Assembly (NCBI GenBank): GCA_022432975.1
Contig: CM039512.1
Location: forward strand, 43,995,124 to 44,059,123
DNA: 64,000 nt
Source: Begonia masoniana
Taxonomy: Eukaryota; Streptophyta; Magnoliopsida; Cucurbitales; Begoniaceae
Direction: 5' to 3'
Shown here: positions 59,871-64,000 of the stretch, piece by piece
How positions within the stretch are numbered: position 1 is the stretch's first letter
Layout: each line of letters begins with the position of its first letter
Notes under the pieces: model-generated
Told to the model about the DNA's origin: nothing
The model's input: only the letters and a program-made list of their open reading frames with translations
Database searches by the model: none
Program-made: the position numbers and the translations under genes

Positions 59871-60150
59871 TTCCAATCGAACTTTACCGACAAAACTAAA
59901 GTTATCTAGCAAAGGAGCTTGATCCTAACTGAACTTATGATTATAACCAAAATTATCAATTATATCTTCCAAGTTTTACGTTAAGTGATGAGAACTTCAG
60001 GTATTGAAGTGCTCACGCACTTCCTCTCTATTCTATTCTATTGGATTCTTGGTCATAGAGCTGAGACAAGTGAGAGACCAGAGTGAGAGGTGGGGTATGA
60101 TGCCTGACCTCGAGTGGAGTGCATTAAACTTTGTTATCTCTAACAGATGG
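59871..60150. other. short spacer, no gene
   Basis: No gene seen between the TRIM's right target duplication and the gypsy protease remnant. Confidence 0.5.
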
Positions 60151-60154
60151 CTAA

Positions 60155-60600
60155 CCTAAGGAGTATGCTCTCTCATTATTGATCGAGGGAGTAGCGTTAA
60201 TATGGCTTTGAAATTGTTGGTGAACAAGTTGAGGCCCGAAATTATAAAACATGACAAGTCACACAAAGTGAAGGGGATGCATTACAATGTAGAGGTTAGA
60301 GTGAACAAGCGTGGATTCCTTTTATCAATGGTGGATATTAGGGATGAGATGTTTTGTTGCTTGGCGCTTATGAATGCATGCTATTTGTTACTTGAAGGCC
60401 ATGACAATAAAATAGAGAGGTGAAACATGGTAGAGTCAGTAATGTCTACTCACTTGATTATGGAGGCAAACATTTGAGACTAGTTGCTTTGAGTCTGAAA
60501 CAAATACAACAAAACAAACTTGAAGAAAGTAAAAGAAAAGAAGCTTTGTTACTTGCTAAGAATCTTTGAGATGTGTTTTGGTGTAACGCACTTATTATAG
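60155..60600 (+). pseudogene. Ty3/gypsy protease-region remnant
   Basis: An ATG at 60202 opens 73 codons with the layout of a gypsy retropepsin C-terminal half: MALKLLVNKLRPEIIKHDKS, then VEVRVNKRG, then MNACYLLLEG where the LLGR flap motif is expected. A TGA (60421-60423) is followed, after frameshifts, by LRLVALSLKQIQQNK-type sequence typical of the stretch after protease. Upstream, ATTGATCGAGGGAGTAGCGTTAAT resembles a decayed active site. Isolated fragment. Confidence 0.6.
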
Positions 60601-61177
60601 TTGTCTTTTACTACTCTGTATTTCCTTCGTAGAAAGATTAATTCATAAATGCACTACATAAACTTTAAAAAGTCTAAATATAAATCTATAGACACGCACA
60701 TAAGTAGAGTTGTCAACTAGATTGACTAGAAGAGTCCCATTAATAAGCTGACTATCGATCTTGCTTGTAGGATCGTCTGGCCCAATCCTAGTCTCCTTGC
60801 TCGTAAGACTACTGGTTAAGTTTAATGATGTATATTTATTGATGCTCGGCTCGTTTTAAAATCTCTTTAGGACTAAGCATGTTCATTTAAGCGAGTCAGT
60901 AGCTGATTCTTGTTTGGGTGTATTTCTTTCTCTCTTGATTGTTTGTAACTTTTTCGCTTTAATATAAAGTTTCTTATAAAAAAAATGTGCGTCAAAACCA
61001 TAACTAAATAACAACAAAAATTCAAATATACGTAAACATTCGAAAGAATGTTATGTACAAGAATGTAAATTTAGCCACCAGCAAATACAACTTTCATATT
61101 TTAGAAAAAAAAAAAAACAAAAAAGACAATTCACTCACTCAATAGCGTTGATCCTTAAACTTTAAGAACAAACTTTA
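60601..61177. other. downstream region of the RING-CH gene
   Basis: AT-rich, no gene. It includes the probable 3' UTR of the RING-CH gene next to 61177. Confidence 0.5.
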
Positions 61178-62109
61178 CTAGAAAACATCGATGCGAAAAA
61201 ACCATGGGAGAACAAAAGCTATGACCAGACACGCCATCAAGAAATTGCAGAACGACTGTCCTCTCCAAACTCTTCTACTTCTCTCTGAGGAGAATCTACT
61301 GCCATCACTCACCCTCCCCTCGTTCCACTCCTCCATGAATCTACTGTCACCGACCCCCGCCACGTTCGTCGCCGTCTCCCCGCAAATCTCGCAAATTCTA
61401 AGATATTTAGCAGAAAGAAAACTTGTAAGATTTTGAGTCTTAGAGTTATTAGATGCAGTTTGAAATGGATAGAACAGTTCTTTTCGAATTGAAAGTGTCT
61501 GAACATGGCCTTAATTCATCAACAATGGATATGATTCTGACATGTAAATCACAGATCAAATTTCAATCCAAAGTACCTATTTCCTTTGAACTTAAACCAG
61601 GCCTCAGCACAGTGACTATGAGCAATCCCCAGTTCATCTTTGCAGCAACAACCAAGGTGAATCAAATCTGCTGCAGCAGGTTTCGTCATTGTTGCAGCCT
61701 CCGAGCTCTGCCCAGAACTCAAATGGCAGATCCTACACATTCTCTCCACTTCCAGACTCTCACCTTCGCCTTTGCCATCTCTGCACTTCACATCGACGGA
61801 GCTGAAACTCTTCGTAAGTAATAAACTCGGCGTCTCTGGTGTCACAGTTTCCTTTTCCAGTCCTTCATTGGGTTTCGATTCTGATCCCCCAGTTTCTCCA
61901 TGAACACCCTCCGATTCATCAGAATCAATCACAATCACAGTCTCCAACACATCCCCTTCGATTCGACTATTCGACACAGAATTCGAATTTGAATTCCCCA
62001 AATCCCTGTTTTCTTCTCCGAGAAAACCCGATCGATCTGGATTAATCGTAACAACAATATCGCTCCTAATCACATCTTCCTTTTCAGAATCGCGCTCCAG
62101 CCGATCCAT
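61178..62109 (-). CDS. membrane RING-CH (MARCH-type) E3 ubiquitin ligase
   Basis: Two exons: 62109-61577 and 61397-61178, joined across a 179-bp intron (donor AATAG/GTAC, acceptor CTTAG/AATT) in matching phase, giving 250 residues. RING-CH zinc ligands: C125, C128, C154-156 cluster, H164/H166, C167, C180, C183. The last pair is created only by splicing (R-ICEIC). A hydrophobic segment at 227-245 (FCNFLMACLVIAFVLPWFF) is a C-terminal membrane anchor. It would transfer ubiquitin to membrane substrates. The acidic N-terminal 120 residues are poorly conserved in such proteins. The ATG at 62109 is preferred because the further upstream frame opens with GTG. A TATA-like TATATATTA lies about 240 bp upstream. 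Intact as read. Confidence 0.9.
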
Positions 62110-63620
62110 CACTTCATTGAAATTGCCCAAAAGAACCCAAATTTCAACCAAAATCACGAGGAGAAAGAATCAAGCTACTAAAAAAAGAAAGACATACAAG
62201 TTCCAGGCAAGAGGAAAGAGACGATAAAAAAGTGGGAATCGGCTGAACGAAGAGCCGTCTACTCGAGATAGAAAGGAAAATCAGTGTCTCCAAACCAAGT
62301 GGCCATGGCTGGTAGTTGTCGAATTTCTTGGATTTTTCCATTAATATATAAAGAAGACTTGAGGTTAGGTGAAGAAGGGATCTTCCTTGTCATTCTATAA
62401 TCTAATCTCAATCCATTAATTGCAGTTCTTAGGTTGATCAAATCCAATAATCATTTGCAAATTTTATTTATCTTTATAGAACATAATTTATTATTAATAA
62501 AAAATCGTGATTAGATAATTAATTATGGTGACTGGCCACCGTTATTTCTTTATAGGTCACTTGGACATTCTTATACACCGTTTATATACATTTCACGACA
62601 ACATTGCTGCGGTGATGAAAGTTTGATTACCATGACAATAACGGGTGATATAACGTTATATTCTTTTACAACATTGTAAAATGTACGGTAAAAGTTAAGA
62701 ATAGGAGGAACAGATCTTTCTTTTTATGTATCGTGATAAGTTTGAGTATCAAAAGCAATGGTTTTAGGGACTAAAGGTTGAAACATTAAAATACATAGAA
62801 AATATTTTACAAATAAAGTGCATGAATATATAGTATGGGAGAGTTAATTAGGAAAAAAGCCTATCCAAATAAAGAAAAATCATTTGAGGGTAATTTTGGT
62901 GATTAAAAGAAACTATAATTGCTTAAAAATAGTTTCAATTATAGTATCTAAATCTTGGAGTTTGTATTCAAATGGTTTTAAAAAAAATAATGACATATTT
63001 ATTATGTTATATATCATTATAACATAATAAACACTCAACTAGAAATAAGTAAAGATAACTGCTGCTCTCGAGTTTTACCTACTCATTACTTTTGTTTTTT
63101 TTAGAAATGAGAGGTGGTCATCTAGGGTTAATAACTAACTCAGTAAGAATGCTATATTAAGTAGATGTAAAACTTCTTTTATTTTTATTTCAAACGATGA
63201 TGCGATATCAAAATGATTATAAAACATCATTTTATGAAAATTCATTTTCAACGTTTGACCAAAAAGAGGCTCTAAAAACCACAGATGAGGCATTAAATTA
63301 AATATTTATCTCATATATAGACGACTATACAAAAATACGTCATCATCGTACTTATACTATAAAATTTTACCTCAGTGAAAAATAAGGGTCACTAAAAGAC
63401 CACTCTAGTACACTAACACAGAAAAGGCGGCAGCTGAAGTCTACCAACAGCTCATGGGTCAGAAAGAAATAAGCAACGTGCAATTTAAAGATCTAGCCCT
63501 ATTACCCGGGTTGTCAATGAACGATGATCATCTACGAAGCAACTCGTACAACTGATAATCAACAAATAATATCATGATCAGGTTTAAGAATTCGAAACCC
63601 AAGGAGCGCGTCATCACTGT
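61365..63620 (-). repeat. inverted segmental duplication, copy 2
   Basis: Reverse complement of 48797-51347 in two blocks. Only copy 2 contains the whole RING-CH gene, so copy 2 is the better candidate for the parent. The segment 62345-62690 has no match in copy 1. Confidence 0.88.
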
Positions 63621-64000
63621 CTTACTACCCATTTCGTAACGTGCAAACATAACAACGTTCACGTAGCAGTAGATGTACTAGGTGGACTCCTGATATTTTG
63701 ACACTGAGACCGTCCAAAGTATTATGAGGATCAAATCCTTCATCGCAACAATATAAAAACCATGCATCAATGGTAAACATGTAAATCATTCATACATATA
63801 TACACGTAAAAATACTAATGTACTGGCGACCAAACCTTGTTAAGTTTTTATGGCTGATAGCTCACAAAAATAGAGTTTTCATAAAAACCATGCAATGCAG
63901 TGCAAATAATATAAAAGTCTTACCTTTACACCGAGCACTCATTTCAACTAGAGGCGCTACCTCAGCTACTAACTCGAAATCCTCAAAGTCATCTAGCCTA
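63621..64000. other. window edge with a possible exon end
   Basis: Minus strand, 64000 to 63924: an open stretch reading LDDFEDFELVAEVAPLVEM, followed by a perfect donor AAAG/GTAAGA. It is too short to identify and could be part of a repeat leader. Nothing else is seen. Confidence 0.25.

Noticed and set aside
61453..61821. 122-codon plus-strand frame, with a near-identical one at 50886-51254 on the minus strand
   Set aside because: It is the antisense of RING-CH exon 1 and intron. Conservation between the two copies comes from the duplication.

Overview
This is nuclear DNA from a flowering plant, almost certainly a eudicot. The signs are plant LTR-retrotransposon lineages (a chromodomain-bearing Ty3/gypsy chromovirus, a Tekay/Del-like element, an Athila/Tat-like element, Ty1/copia remnants and a TRIM), hAT DNA transposons, and scraps of plant host genes (DUF1685, RING-CH E3 ligase, RidA, RPL38, FKF1). 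There are no prokaryotic operons, rRNA genes or convincing tRNA genes. A 100-N assembly gap lies at 52776-52875. The species cannot be named from the sequence alone.

Layout. Positions 1-42 kb are nearly all transposable elements in nested layers. Two solo LTRs (1675-4712 and 5313-6452) are followed by a third (8709-17738, TSD TGTAG), which was split by a young chromovirus (11768-17467, TSD CACAG, LTRs about 99% identical). Next comes a gag-protease-only Athila/Tat-like element (18475-41861, TSD GTAGG). Its interior was hit twice: by a 12.2-kb Tekay-like element (22729-34932, TSD GTCTA), which itself holds a hAT element in its 5' LTR (23385-24541, 8-bp TSD), and by a 4.6-kb solo LTR (35679-40281, TSD GTGGG) made mostly of a 40-bp minisatellite. 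Every large LTR carries its own tandem array (55, 46, 35 or 40 bp), and all share what looks like a leader intron (CAG/GTAAGT ... GTAG/GT).

Positions 42-64 kb hold fewer elements and the only likely host genes: a DUF1685 gene (complement 44603-45295) and a two-exon RING-CH E3 ligase gene (complement 61178-62109). The 5' half of the RING-CH gene recurs in inverted orientation as a broken copy at 50.6-51.3 kb, beside two exons of a RidA gene. An RPL38 pseudogene fragment lies at 53.4 kb. A TRIM has expanded to five LTRs in tandem (56225-59865, TSD CTTGA). A hAT element carrying the start of an FKF1-type photoreceptor gene sits in its second primer-binding site (57121-58042).

Working together: apart from the two host genes, nothing here forms a pathway. 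The window is best read as a stratified record of insertion, LTR-LTR recombination, minisatellite growth and gene-fragment capture, with insertion order readable from nesting and target-site duplications.
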